Part shown: one piece after another, positions 15,746 to 24,208 of the stretch
Layout: every line of letters begins with the position of its first letter
How positions within the stretch are numbered: position 1 is the first letter of the stretch
Assembly (NCBI RefSeq): GCF_002285415.1
Contig: NZ_NSBU01000004.1
Coordinates: 248,001 to 312,000 of the forward strand
Length of the DNA stretch: 64,000 bases
Source: Actibacterium pelagium
Lineage (GTDB): Bacteria; Pseudomonadota; Alphaproteobacteria; Rhodobacterales; Rhodobacteraceae
Direction: 5' to 3'
The notes under the pieces: generated by a model
The model's database searches: none
Told to the model about the DNA's origin: nothing
The model's input: the letters and a program-made list of their open reading frames with translations, nothing else
Program-made: the position numbers and the translations under genes

Positions 15746-17479
15746 ATGGACACAACCAAAGATCCCGCGACAAAGGTCACCACAGAGACCTATTTTCGTC
15801 ACTTCGACAATCGAATGCCTCCGCATTTTCCCGCCATGAAAGACTGGCAAGAGTCTTTGTGGCACTTGCTGGCAGGCCTCTGCATCGGCTTGGGCGTATG
15901 GTACCTGCACTGGCGCTGGACAAGTTCGCTCAATCCCGATGCCATGGCTTTCTCGGTTCTCATAGTCGGCGCCGAAACCCTCGCCTTCCTTGGCCTTGTC
16001 TTGTTTTTCTTCGACATCTGGAAGGAAGGCGATACTCCGCGAAAAGAGCCGCCAGCAACGCGACAAGACGCCGGGCTAGAGGGCGACGGCCCGATCCATA
16101 TAGATGTTTTCCTGACCACCTGCGATGAATCCGCCGCTCTGTTAGAGGCATCTATTCAGGCTCTGAAAACGCTGCGGGTTCCGCGCAATATGCAACTTCA
16201 CACATACCTGTTGGATGACGGCAATCGGGCAGAGATCGCACAGTTGGCCCAATCCCATGGCGTGGAATATCTGACCCGAAAGAACAACATAGGCTTCAAA
16301 GCCGGTAATCTGCGAAATGCCCTTTTCAAAACGAACGGGGATTTCGTCGTTATCCTTGACGCGGATACGCGGGTTCTTCCCACGATGCTTGAAAATACAC
16401 TCGGGTATTTCCGGGATCCCAAGGTCGCTTGGGTGCAGACACCTCATTGGTTCTACGACGTGCCGGGCGAAACCAAGGGAAGCAAACTTAAAGACCCGTT
16501 CATGGCCAACCCGAATGTCTTCTTCGACGTGATTCAGCGTCGTCGCAATCGGGACCATGCATCGTTTTGCTGCGGGGCGGGGTCAATTCACCGAAGAGAG
16601 GCGATTTTCCATGATGCCCTTCGGCAGCTTGGAAAGGACATGGACGCGTATCAAAAGTTTCTGCCTGAAACGAAGGATAGGGCCAAAGCTTCCTTGCGCG
16701 CGACCCCCGCGCAGCCATTTCGCTTTCATGTCTCTGAAGACATCTTCACATCCATTCTGATGCATAGCGATCCCCAGTCCGGTTGGAAGTCGGTCTATCA
16801 TCCACAAGCCGAGGCACGGATGCTTTCGCCATGGTCGGTCGAGGCCTGGACCTCTCAACGCCTGAAATACGCAGGTGGCACTTTTGACATCATGCTTAAC
16901 GCCAACCCGCTGTGGCGAAAGGGCATGCCGCTAAAGACAAAGTTGCACTATGCGGCGACGTTCTGGTCTTACCTGTCTATTCTCTGGCTGTCGGTCTTGC
17001 TGATGGCCCCGGTCCTGTCGTTGTTCACAGGGGTTGCGCCTGTGAATGCGTACTCTCTGGACTTCTTCCTGCACCTGCTACCACCGCTGATCATGGCGGA
17101 AGTCGCGACCATGGTTGGCTGCAAGGGCTATAATACGACCGCTGGTCGGCTTGTTACGATTGGCTGCCTACCTCTGCAGTGGAAAGCGTTGTGGTTGGTT
17201 CTGCGGGGGCGCAAACCTCGGTTTCCGCCAACACCAAAGGTGCCCGGGCTTGCAGGCGCCGCCAAGCGCCTTATCCCCAATTTCATAGTTCTTGCGATCA
17301 TGGCAGCCGCAGCGGTGTTCGGGATCATCGCAACGCTTTTAGAGCTTCCCGGATACACCCCAAGCAAAACGATCGTGAATATCTTCTGGTGCAGCTGGAA
17401 TGCCTTCGCCGTGTGGATGGTCGTTCGCCTTTACTGGTGGTCACCCGAAGCCGAGCTGCAAGCCGTCCGCGCCACCTAG
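15746..17479 (+). CDS. Cellulose-synthase-like family 2 glycosyltransferase
   Basis: This 577-residue processive-type GT2 has two N-terminal membrane helices (about 38-57 and 67-92), a cytoplasmic GT-A domain and about four C-terminal helices. Seen: LLDDG (D157-158), DAD (205-207), QTPHW (231-235), the FCCGAG loop, and SED (330-332) in place of TED. QRLKY (371-375) stands where cellulose synthases have QxxRW, so Arg and Trp are changed to Lys and Tyr. No PilZ domain follows, so direct cyclic-di-GMP control as in BcsA is not expected. It probably polymerises and exports a beta-glycan of unknown sugar across the inner membrane. Confidence 0.9.
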   Translation: MDTTKDPATKVTTETYFRHFDNRMPPHFPAMKDWQESLWHLLAGLCIGLGVWYLHWRWTSSLNPDAMAFSVLIVGAETLAFLGLVLFFFDIWKEGDTPRKEPPATRQDAGLEGDGPIHIDVFLTTCDESAALLEASIQALKTLRVPRNMQLHTYLLDDGNRAEIAQLAQSHGVEYLTRKNNIGFKAGNLRNALFKTNGDFVVILDADTRVLPTMLENTLGYFRDPKVAWVQTPHWFYDVPGETKGSKLKDPFMANPNVFFDVIQRRRNRDHASFCCGAGSIHRREAIFHDALRQLGKDMDAYQKFLPETKDRAKASLRATPAQPFRFHVSEDIFTSILMHSDPQSGWKSVYHPQAEARMLSPWSVEAWTSQRLKYAGGTFDIMLNANPLWRKGMPLKTKLHYAATFWSYLSILWLSVLLMAPVLSLFTGVAPVNAYSLDFFLHLLPPLIMAEVATMVGCKGYNTTAGRLVTIGCLPLQWKALWLVLRGRKPRFPPTPKVPGLAGAAKRLIPNFIVLAIMAAAAVFGIIATLLELPGYTPSKTIVNIFWCSWNAFAVWMVVRLYWWSPEAELQAVRAT

Positions 17480-17498
17480 CCCGAAGGAGTAAAAGCTG

Positions 17499-18806
17499 AT
17501 GCCATTTAAACTATCGGAAAGCCGTTCGGGTCTGGTGTTTATGACGGGTCTTCTTGTCGCAGCCGGTGCCTCTGTGGGGTTGGATCAGGGTGGGCGACTG
17601 CTGTCTCAAGCACAAACACTTGCCTCGCTTCAAAGTGCGAAGGAAGAGCTGGCTGTCGCGCCTAGACGCGCCCTGACCCCTGACGACCTAACGGCGGCCA
17701 CGATCGCCTGGACCTATATACAGGCGAACACGCGTCCTGAAACCGGTCTGGTGGATTCTGTGGCGGGCTTTCCGTCTACCACGCTGTGGGATCAGGGCTC
17801 TTACGTGCTGGCAATGCTGTCCGCGTATCGGATTGGCCTGATCAATCGCGCCGAACTTGACTTCAGACTGGAACAGTTTCTGAACACGTTCGAACGGCTT
17901 CCACTTTTTGACGGGAAACTGCCGAACAAAGTGTATCACACAGAGACTTTGGCCATGGTGGACTATCAGAACAATGCGGTGGAAGACGGGATCGGCTGGT
18001 CCGCACTGGACGTTGCGCGCATTCTCTCTGCTTTGCGTGCAGTTGAACGGATCGAACCAAAGTACGGCCCGCAGATTCGACAACTGCTGGGACGCTGGCA
18101 ATTGGACGCCATGACCAAGGGCGGCCAGTTGGTCGGTGCGTTGAAAGAAGGGGATGAGGTCACCTATCCGCAAGAGGGTCGGATCGGGTACGAACAATAT
18201 GCGGCGCGCGCCTCGGCGCTTTGGGGGCTAGATGTTTTGGGTGTGATATCGGCGCGACCGGTGCTGAAATGGGAAGACGTGCTAGAGGTGCAGGTTCCCG
18301 TCGACAAGCGCGATCATTCCATCTTTCGGGCCATTACGCCCATTTTGAGTGAACCGTTCATCTTGCAAGGGCTAGAACTTGGTCTGGACAGCGAGACCGC
18401 GCTTCTGGCGTCTCGCGTATATCGGGCGCAAGAAGCGCGATATCTGGCGACTGGCACCCTGACCATGGTGTCCGAGGACCACGTCGATCAGGACCCATAT
18501 TTTCTGTATTCCGCAGTTCACTCTAACGGGGATGCCTGGGCCGTCGTAAATGAAAACGGCAAACGCTATGACGAGCTTAGAACGCTTAGCGTGAAGTCTA
18601 TCTTTGCGTGGGATGCGCTGTACCAGACTGAATACACCGCGCTTTTACGCACCCATATCAACGACCTTGGGGATCCAGAAAAAGGCTGGCCTGCGGGTAT
18701 CTATGAAACCTCCGGCGCTGTGAACGAGGCCTACAGCCTGAACACGAATGCCATCGTTCTGGAGGCGATTCACAACATTGCGTTTGGGCCTCTATGGCAA
18801 AGCTGA
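17499..18806 (+). CDS. DUF3131 domain protein, membrane-anchored
   Basis: This 435-residue protein has one N-terminal hydrophobic segment (LVFMTGLLVAAGASVGLD) and then a large all-alpha domain. The segments AWTYIQANTRPETGLVDSVAGFPSTTLWDQGSYVLAMLSAYRIGLI and, near the C-terminus, KGWPAGIYETSGAVNEAYSLNTNAIVLEA are the DUF3131 pattern. It is thought to be an alpha/alpha toroid like glycoside hydrolases or lyases. DUF3131 genes commonly sit next to GT2 genes. AAGGAG precedes the ATG, 19 bp after the GT2 stop. A glycan-trimming or glycan-binding role in the periplasm is inferred. Confidence 0.88.
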   Translation: MPFKLSESRSGLVFMTGLLVAAGASVGLDQGGRLLSQAQTLASLQSAKEELAVAPRRALTPDDLTAATIAWTYIQANTRPETGLVDSVAGFPSTTLWDQGSYVLAMLSAYRIGLINRAELDFRLEQFLNTFERLPLFDGKLPNKVYHTETLAMVDYQNNAVEDGIGWSALDVARILSALRAVERIEPKYGPQIRQLLGRWQLDAMTKGGQLVGALKEGDEVTYPQEGRIGYEQYAARASALWGLDVLGVISARPVLKWEDVLEVQVPVDKRDHSIFRAITPILSEPFILQGLELGLDSETALLASRVYRAQEARYLATGTLTMVSEDHVDQDPYFLYSAVHSNGDAWAVVNENGKRYDELRTLSVKSIFAWDALYQTEYTALLRTHINDLGDPEKGWPAGIYETSGAVNEAYSLNTNAIVLEAIHNIAFGPLWQS

Positions 18807-18899
18807 CACTCGGAAGCCAAGTTCCTTAGACAGTATCCCCGCTGATATCCCCGGTTTCTTTGACGCCATTGGCTAACGGCCAGTTTCCGAAAAGATTGA

Positions 18900-19406
18900 T
18901 TACCCTCCCTGCGAGCGGATAGAGAACTCTACCTGCGGCTTGGTGGAGGGCACCAGAAAACCCGGGGCAGCGATGCGTTGGTCGGCCTCGGCCGCGAATT
19001 TCGACAATGGGCCGGGGATCGGTGACGTGTCGGGTGCTGGTAGTGCCTGAATGGCGCGCACGAGTGACGGCCCTGACAGGACCAGAATCTTTTTGTCCGA
19101 GAATTCTAACTCGATCCGCGCGCGGGGGCTGGCCAGAAGCGCCAGATGGAACTCGGTCAGACCCAAATGCCGACCTTCTCCCAAAGCTCTTCGTTGGTTG
19201 CCGTTTCGCAGAAAGGCCCGAACCGTATCTGGGTGCTGTAACTGCCCTTGAAGGTGCCCCATATAGTCCCGCCAAATGACGATTGGCCCGGCCGTAACAC
19301 GGCAGGGAAATGTGCCCGGCCCACAGGTATGCGTCCACAGATCCTCGGCCATAACGGCCGTTCCGGTAAAAAGTGAAAATAGAAGAGCGACTAATCGGCG
19401 ACGCAA
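18900..19406 (-). CDS. Small secreted protein of unknown function
   Basis: This 168-residue protein has a signal peptide (MRRRLVALLFSLFTGTAVMA) and a mature region with one Cys pair (TCGPGTFPC) and strand-rich segments (RIELEFSDKKILVLSGPSLVRAIQAL). I recognise no family. Overlapping longer frames lack a signal peptide, so this frame is chosen. It converges on the DUF3131 gene and lies 87 bp after the FadR-type regulator gene on the same strand; it may belong to either neighbour. Confidence 0.65.
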   Translation of the reverse strand: MRRRLVALLFSLFTGTAVMAEDLWTHTCGPGTFPCRVTAGPIVIWRDYMGHLQGQLQHPDTVRAFLRNGNQRRALGEGRHLGLTEFHLALLASPRARIELEFSDKKILVLSGPSLVRAIQALPAPDTSPIPGPLSKFAAEADQRIAAPGFLVPSTKPQVEFSIRSQGG

Positions 19407-19493
19407 AGTTCAAACCAAAAGCAAGATTGGCTGTGATACTAACCAATTGCCAATCCCAACCGGACTGAAACCGGCGCGATGGTAAACCAGCCG

Positions 19494-20264
19494 TTAACCG
19501 CGTTCTTTTTCCTGATCCAGCCGCTGCTTGGCGATCGCCTCGTGCCGCTCGGCCAAAAGGTGATCTGACAGGGCCTTTTCGACAAAATCCAGATGGTCTT
19601 TGACCGCGGTGCGGGCCCCGGGGCCGTCGCGAGCCTGAAGCGCGTCGTTAATCACGCGGTGCTGCTCTAGCAGCCGGTCTCGGGTCGTACGCTGGCGGAA
19701 CAGGATTTTGCGGTTATAGAACACGCCTTCGCGCAGCAGCCGGTACATGGCTCGCATCATATGCAGCATGATCACGTTGTGGCTGGCCTCGATTATCGCA
19801 AGGTGGAAATCGGCGTCCAGACGAGCCTCATCCGCGGGGTTCCGCTTGGAGTGGGCCTCTTCCATCTTGGCATAGATCTCTGCAACAACAGCAAGATCTG
19901 TGTCAGATCCGGCCTCGGCTGCGCGTTCGGCGGCAAGCCCCTCCATGTCGCGACGAAAGGCGACATAATCGAAGACGGCCTCGTCATGGCGGGCAAACAG
20001 CGTGGCCAAAGCGTCGGAAAACCCCCAACCCAGATGGTCGGTTACAAAGACCCCGGCACCGGCGCGGGTTTCCAGCAGGTTCCGGTCTTGCAGGTCGGCA
20101 ATGGCTTCACGCAAAGAGGGGCGCGAGACACCCAGCTTGTCGGAAAGCTCACGCTCAGCAGGCAGACGCTCGCCGGGACGCAGAATGCCGCGAAGGATTA
20201 AAAGCTCAATCTGGCGCACCACAGCAGCCGAGAGCTTCTCTGGTTGAATTTTCTCGAAGGGCAT
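19494..20264 (-). CDS. FadR-subfamily GntR transcriptional regulator
   Basis: This 256-residue protein has an N-terminal winged helix (GERLPAERELSDKLGVSRPSLREAIADLQDRNLLETRAGAGVFV, about 30-75) and a C-terminal FCD helical domain. The FCD metal-ligand pattern is present: D and H in DADFHLAIIEASH, then H in EQHRVI and VKDHLDF. Such regulators sense carboxylates (pyruvate, lactate, glycolate). The ATG at 20264 gives the standard length; the longer upstream frame is not supported. A TGGT-CAA-ACCA operator lies 17 bp before the start, consistent with autoregulation and with PdhR/LldR-like proteins. Confidence 0.9.
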   Translation of the reverse strand: MPFEKIQPEKLSAAVVRQIELLILRGILRPGERLPAERELSDKLGVSRPSLREAIADLQDRNLLETRAGAGVFVTDHLGWGFSDALATLFARHDEAVFDYVAFRRDMEGLAAERAAEAGSDTDLAVVAEIYAKMEEAHSKRNPADEARLDADFHLAIIEASHNVIMLHMMRAMYRLLREGVFYNRKILFRQRTTRDRLLEQHRVINDALQARDGPGARTAVKDHLDFVEKALSDHLLAERHEAIAKQRLDQEKERG

Positions 20265-20281
20265 TGCGCGTCCCCATTTTG

Positions 20282-20298
20282 AATTGGTCAAACCATAT
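20282..20298. promoter_or_regulatory. Putative PdhR/LldR-type operator
   Basis: The core TGGT-CAA-ACCA is a perfect dyad within AATTGGT / ACCATAT. It matches the TGGTnnnACCA sites known for FadR-family members such as PdhR and LldR. Its position 17 bp upstream of the regulator's own ATG suggests negative autoregulation. This is inferred from sequence only. Confidence 0.6.
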
Positions 20299-20322
20299 GA
20301 CCGGCAGTCGCGCAGAGCAAGC

Positions 20323-20345
20323 GGGGCTGGTAAAGTACCAGCCCC
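20323..20345 (-). terminator. Stem-loop after OmpA lipoprotein gene
   Basis: A perfect 10-bp stem GGGGCTGGTA / TACCAGCCCC with a 3-nt loop lies 10 bp beyond the OmpA lipoprotein stop on the minus strand. The T-run is short and broken, so it is a likely but not ideal terminator. Confidence 0.65.
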
Positions 20346-20355
20346 GGCCTGTGTC

Positions 20356-21018
20356 TTATTTGGTCGGTCGGATGATGATTTCGACGCGACGGTTCTGGGC
20401 ACGGCCCGCTTCCGTCTGGTTGGTGGCGACGGGCTCGGATTCGCCGCGACCGATGGCACGCAAACGGTAAAGCGCAACACCGTTAGCGGACAGAACGCGC
20501 GTGACCGACTGGGCACGGCGTGCCGACAGGTCTTGGTTATAGCCCGCGTCACCGATGTTGTCGGTGTGGCCGATCACGTCGACAGTGGTGTCAGGATAAT
20601 CGTTCAGGCTAGAGGCAAGAACAGCAAGGTCAGAACGCAGTTCCGGACGCAGGGCGGCGCTGTTGAAGTCGAACAGGATATCCTGCGGCATGACGACGAT
20701 CAGCTCTTTGCCGGTGTTGATAACCTCGACATTGTTGGACAGATCGCGGTTCAGCTCGGCTGCCTGTTTGTCCAGGTTATTGCCGATCGCAGCACCGGCG
20801 ATCCCGCCAACGGCAGCACCCAATACGGCGCCTCGGCGGCGTTCGCTCGCGCTGTCGCCTGTCAGGATGCCAATCGCAGCACCTGCGGCAGCACCGATCA
20901 TGGCGCCCTCCTTGGTCCGGCGGTTCGGGTCTTCCGTGGGTTGTTCGACCGGGGTACAGGCGGCAAGCGCCATGGTTCCAGCGGTGGCTAGAAGGATCAG
21001 GGATTTAGTACGGGCCAT
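20356..21018 (-). CDS. OmpA family lipoprotein with glycine zipper (YiaD-like)
   Basis: This 220-residue protein has a lipoprotein signal (MARTKSLILLATAGTMALAAC). A glycine-zipper region follows (GAMIGAAAGAAIGILTG; GAVLGAAVGGIAGAAIGNNLD, about 40-85). The C-terminal OmpA domain has ILFDFNSAALRPELRSDLAVLA, DVIGHTDNIGDAGYNQDLSARRAQSV and GRGESEPVATN...NRRVEI. It is expected to link the outer membrane to peptidoglycan. The domain order and length match YiaD-type envelope lipoproteins. It is a single gene with a terminator hairpin behind it. Confidence 0.93.
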   Translation of the reverse strand: MARTKSLILLATAGTMALAACTPVEQPTEDPNRRTKEGAMIGAAAGAAIGILTGDSASERRRGAVLGAAVGGIAGAAIGNNLDKQAAELNRDLSNNVEVINTGKELIVVMPQDILFDFNSAALRPELRSDLAVLASSLNDYPDTTVDVIGHTDNIGDAGYNQDLSARRAQSVTRVLSANGVALYRLRAIGRGESEPVATNQTEAGRAQNRRVEIIIRPTK

Positions 21019-21107
21019 GGTGACCTCTCTCTACTCTTAAACAGTCTGACCCTAATATAAGGGTTTTGATTGACCGTGCTAAGAGGCCTCCTCATATCTG
21101 AGGTCAA

Positions 21108-21959
21108 TCAGGCAATTTTCCCCGCATCTGCACGGGCGGCTTCCCACGCCAACATGGCCCTTTTGACGGGCAAACCCCAGTGATAGCCCCCCAAACCGCC
21201 TGATTTTCGCAGGGCGCGGTGACAAGGGATCAGGAAGCAGATCGGATTTTGGCCAACAGCCGTGCCCACGGCACGGACAGCTTTAGGAGACCCGATGGCT
21301 TGTGCGATCTCGGAATAGGTCGAAACCTGCCCCGATGGGATCGACAGCAATGCCTCCCAAACCTTGATCTGAAGGGGGCGCCCGATCAGGTGAAGCGTCG
21401 CTTCGCCACTACAGGTAAAAATCGCATCGGCCAGCGCGTCCAATGAGGGGTCTTCGGTGAATGTCGCCGCGGGCCAGCGCGCCGTCATGTCTTCCATTGC
21501 CGCCTCTCGTCCGCATTCAGCTGTAAAGGCCAAGCCGCAAAGGCCCTTGCCGGTCGCCATCACCAATGCCTCTCCGAACGGGCTGTCGAAGAACCCGTAG
21601 CGGATGGTCAAACCCGCGCCGCCCTTGGCATAGTCGCCGGGGCTCATCGCTTCCCAACGCAGGAACAGGTCGTGCAACCGGCCAGAGCCTGACAGGCCAA
21701 CGGCATCGGCGGCTTCCAAAGTGGTGAACCGCTCGCGCAGCAGCGATTTGGCGTGGCCAAGGGTCAGGTACTGCTGAAACCGTTTCGGCGAGACACCCAC
21801 CCATGCCGTGAAGGTCTTTTGGAAATGGGCCGGGGACATGTTCATCTCGGCGGCCAGATCCTCTAGCGACAAAGGCGCGTCGGCGCCATCAATCCGTTCG
21901 ATCGCGCGACGCATGGTGGCATAGTGATAACCGAATTCTGGGCTGTGGTCGTTGGGCAT
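21108..21959 (-). CDS. Ada-like protein: AraC-type HTH plus O6-methylguanine-DNA methyltransferase
   Basis: This 283-residue protein has an N-terminal AraC helix-turn-helix (LEDLAAEMNMSPAHFQKTFTAWVGVSPKRFQQYL, about 30-65). Its C-terminal alkyltransferase domain has the acceptor-Cys motif IPCHRAL (about 245), the preceding VSTYSEIAQAIGSPKAVRAVG helix and GGLGGYHWGLPVKRAML. The N-terminal Ada phosphotriester-repair domain of E. coli Ada is absent, so methylphosphotriester switching should not occur. The protein repairs O6-alkylguanine suicidally and may also bind promoters. It is divergent from nth, so two DNA-repair genes share a 113-bp intergenic region. Confidence 0.93.
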   Translation of the reverse strand: MPNDHSPEFGYHYATMRRAIERIDGADAPLSLEDLAAEMNMSPAHFQKTFTAWVGVSPKRFQQYLTLGHAKSLLRERFTTLEAADAVGLSGSGRLHDLFLRWEAMSPGDYAKGGAGLTIRYGFFDSPFGEALVMATGKGLCGLAFTAECGREAAMEDMTARWPAATFTEDPSLDALADAIFTCSGEATLHLIGRPLQIKVWEALLSIPSGQVSTYSEIAQAIGSPKAVRAVGTAVGQNPICFLIPCHRALRKSGGLGGYHWGLPVKRAMLAWEAARADAGKIA

Positions 21960-22072
21960 TGGGTCCTCTCTTCACCATCAAGATAGCAAAGGCCGTGGCG
22001 TAAGCGACCCGGAACTTGTGCAATCGTGCCAGAGGGCTTGCCGCATTGGTTCAGACGGTGCATATCCGGCCC

Positions 22073-22717
22073 ATGGCCAAGCAGCTTGGATATCACCAGA
22101 TCCACGAGATCTTTACCCGCTTCCGCGAACTCGACCCCGAGCCGAAAGGAGAGCTGGATCACGTCAACGTCTATACGTTGGTCGTGGCTGTCGCCCTGTC
22201 GGCGCAGGCCACGGACGCAGGGGTGAACAAGGCGACAAAAGAGCTGTTCAAGGTGGCGGACACGCCGCAGAAGATGCTGGATCTGGGCGAAGAAGGCCTG
22301 ATCGAGCATATCAAGACCATCGGACTGTTCCGCCAGAAGGCGAAGAACGTCATCAAGCTAAGCCGCATTCTGGTCGAGGAATACGATGGCGAAGTGCCCT
22401 CGTCCCGCGCGGCGCTGCAATCGCTGCCGGGTGTGGGCCGCAAGACCGCCAACGTGGTTCTGAACATGTGGTTCAAACAGCCCGCGCAAGCGGTCGACAC
22501 CCATATCTTCCGCGTCGGCAACCGCACCGGTATCGCCGTCGGCAAAAACGTGGACGCGGTCGAACGCGCCATCGAAGACAACATCCCGGCCGAGTTTCAG
22601 CAGCACGCCCATCACTGGCTGATCCTGCACGGCCGCTATACCTGCAAGGCGCGCAAGCCCGTCTGCACCAATTGCATCATCCGGGACCTGTGCCCGTTCG
22701 AGGAGAAGACCCTGTGA
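22073..22717 (+). CDS. nth: Endonuclease III
   Basis: This 214-residue bifunctional DNA glycosylase/AP lyase removes oxidised pyrimidines. Seen: the helix-hairpin-helix LPGVGRKTANVVL with the catalytic Lys, the catalytic Asp in VDTHIFRVGNRTG, and the C-terminal 4Fe-4S motif C-x6-C-x2-C-x5-C (CKARKPVCTNCIIRDLC). The ATG at 22073 (MAKQLGYHQIHEIF) is chosen by family length; the ORF extends 19 codons further without support. Its stop overlaps the GTG start of the PfkB gene (GTGA). Confidence 0.97.
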   Translation: MAKQLGYHQIHEIFTRFRELDPEPKGELDHVNVYTLVVAVALSAQATDAGVNKATKELFKVADTPQKMLDLGEEGLIEHIKTIGLFRQKAKNVIKLSRILVEEYDGEVPSSRAALQSLPGVGRKTANVVLNMWFKQPAQAVDTHIFRVGNRTGIAVGKNVDAVERAIEDNIPAEFQQHAHHWLILHGRYTCKARKPVCTNCIIRDLCPFEEKTL

Positions 22718-23706
22718 CCAAGAAATATGACGTCGTCGGCATCGGCAATGCGATCGTGGACGTGATCTCTCAATCTGACGATCAGTTCCTCGCCAATATG
22801 GGGATCAGCAAGGGCATCATGCAGTTGGTTGAACGCGAGCGGGCAGAGCTGTTGTACGCCGCCATGCAAAACCGGGTTCAGGCACCGGGTGGGTCCGTTG
22901 GGAACACGCTGGCTGGTATCGGGTCGCTTGGCCTGTCGACGGCCTTTGTGGGCCGGGTGAAGAACGACCCTCTGGGCCAGTTCTACGAAGAACAGATGAT
23001 CGAAGAAGGCACCGCCTTCCCGAACCCGCCGACCGATGATGACGCGAACCCGACGTCGCGATCGATGATTTTTGTCAGCCCCGATGGCGAACGCTCGATG
23101 AACACCTATCTGGGGGCGGGCGCAGAGTTCTCTGACGACGATGTGGACCCGGCGGTCATGGAAGAGGCGCGGTTCCTGTTCTTGGAAGGGTACCTGTTCG
23201 ACAAGGACAAGGGAAAATCCGCCTTCCGCGCTGCAGCCGCAGCCTGCCGTCACGCCGGTGGTCAGGCGGGGCTGTCCCTGTCAGACCCGTTCTGCGTGGA
23301 TCGTCACCGCGAAAGCTTCAAGCAGCTGATTGAGGACGAGATGGATTTCGTCATCGGTAACGAACATGAGTGGAAATCGCTTTACGAGACCGACGATCTG
23401 GCCACTGCGATGCAAGAGGTCGCCATGGTCTGCCCGCTGGTGGTCTGCACCCGCTCGGGCGACCCGGTGGTAATCCGCGCCGACGACCAAGAGATCCACG
23501 TTCCGGTGAAAGAGACGACACCCGTCGACGCGACCGGCGCAGGCGACCAGTTCGCCGCCGGTTTCATCTATGGTCTGGCTTCGGGCAAAGACCTTGAAAC
23601 CAGCGGCAAGATGGGTGTCGCGGCGGCATCCGAGGTGATCGGCCACATTGGCCCCCGCCCCAAACGCCCCCTGAAGGTCGTCTTTGCAGAGCAGGGACTG
23701 AGCTAA
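22714..23706 (+). CDS. PfkB family sugar/nucleoside kinase (adenosine kinase-like)
   Basis: This 330-residue ribokinase-fold enzyme has the N-terminal VVGIGNAIVDVISQ with the substrate Asp and a Gly-Gly hinge (APGGSVGNTLAGIGSLGL). The C-terminal PfkB signature PVDATGAGDQFAAGFIYGLASG holds the catalytic Asp and the anion hole. Alphaproteobacterial proteins of this form are usually annotated as adenosine kinase; the substrate is inferred. The GTG start at 22714 sits in GTGA with the nth stop, so translation is coupled. A much longer frame through nth is an artefact. Confidence 0.92.
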   Translation: MTKKYDVVGIGNAIVDVISQSDDQFLANMGISKGIMQLVERERAELLYAAMQNRVQAPGGSVGNTLAGIGSLGLSTAFVGRVKNDPLGQFYEEQMIEEGTAFPNPPTDDDANPTSRSMIFVSPDGERSMNTYLGAGAEFSDDDVDPAVMEEARFLFLEGYLFDKDKGKSAFRAAAAACRHAGGQAGLSLSDPFCVDRHRESFKQLIEDEMDFVIGNEHEWKSLYETDDLATAMQEVAMVCPLVVCTRSGDPVVIRADDQEIHVPVKETTPVDATGAGDQFAAGFIYGLASGKDLETSGKMGVAAASEVIGHIGPRPKRPLKVVFAEQGLS

Positions 23707-23709
23707 GGC

Positions 23710-24132
23710 TTACTCGCCCGCTTCAATGACTTCGAAATCATGCGTGACCTCGGCGGACTTAGCGACCATCGCCGAGGCAGAGCAGTACTTGTCTACCGAC
23801 AGGGCAATCGCGCGCTCAACCCGCTTTTGATCGACACCGCGACCGATGACGATGAAGTGCAGATGGACCTTCACGAAAACCTTGGGGTCCGTCTCGGCCC
23901 GCTCAGCGGTCATTTCAACCTGAACGTCTTCGATGTTTTGACGGCTTTTCTCTAGGATCGACACGACGTCATAGGCAGAGCAGCCGCCGGTCCCCAGAAG
24001 CACCAGTTCCATCGGGGACGGGCCCGGGGTGGCATCGCTGTCGCCATGTTTGGTGCCCAGCACAATGGAGTGGCCAGTGCCTGAGGTGCCGATGAAGGTC
24101 CGGTTCTCGGCCCATTTGATGCGTGCTTTCAT
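23710..24132 (-). CDS. OsmC/YhfA family protein
   Basis: This 140-residue OsmC-fold protein has SPMELVLLGTGGCSAYDVVSILEKSRQ with the first redox Cys. The second Cys is in the C-terminal helix (LSVDKYCSASAMVAKSAEV). Family members reduce organic hydroperoxides or act as thiol-dependent detoxifiers; the YhfA branch has no fixed substrate. The gene converges on the PfkB gene with only 3 bp between stops. Confidence 0.9.
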   Translation of the reverse strand: MKARIKWAENRTFIGTSGTGHSIVLGTKHGDSDATPGPSPMELVLLGTGGCSAYDVVSILEKSRQNIEDVQVEMTAERAETDPKVFVKVHLHFIVIGRGVDQKRVERAIALSVDKYCSASAMVAKSAEVTHDFEVIEAGE

Positions 24133-24208
24133 GGTTTGACCCTCTGAGAGATTGGATTTCAGCCTGTATGACGGGGTTTTTACGGGGATTGAAGCCAGAT
24201 TTTATGCG

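Noticed and set aside
18826-19446. 206-codon minus-strand frame overlapping the small secreted protein at 18900-19406
   Set aside because: Lacks a signal peptide and family features; the other frame has a clear signal peptide.
21952-23706. A single 584-codon plus-strand frame through nth and the PfkB gene
   Set aside because: Only its 3' part (from the GTG at 22714) encodes the PfkB kinase; the 5' part is a shadow of nth in another frame.
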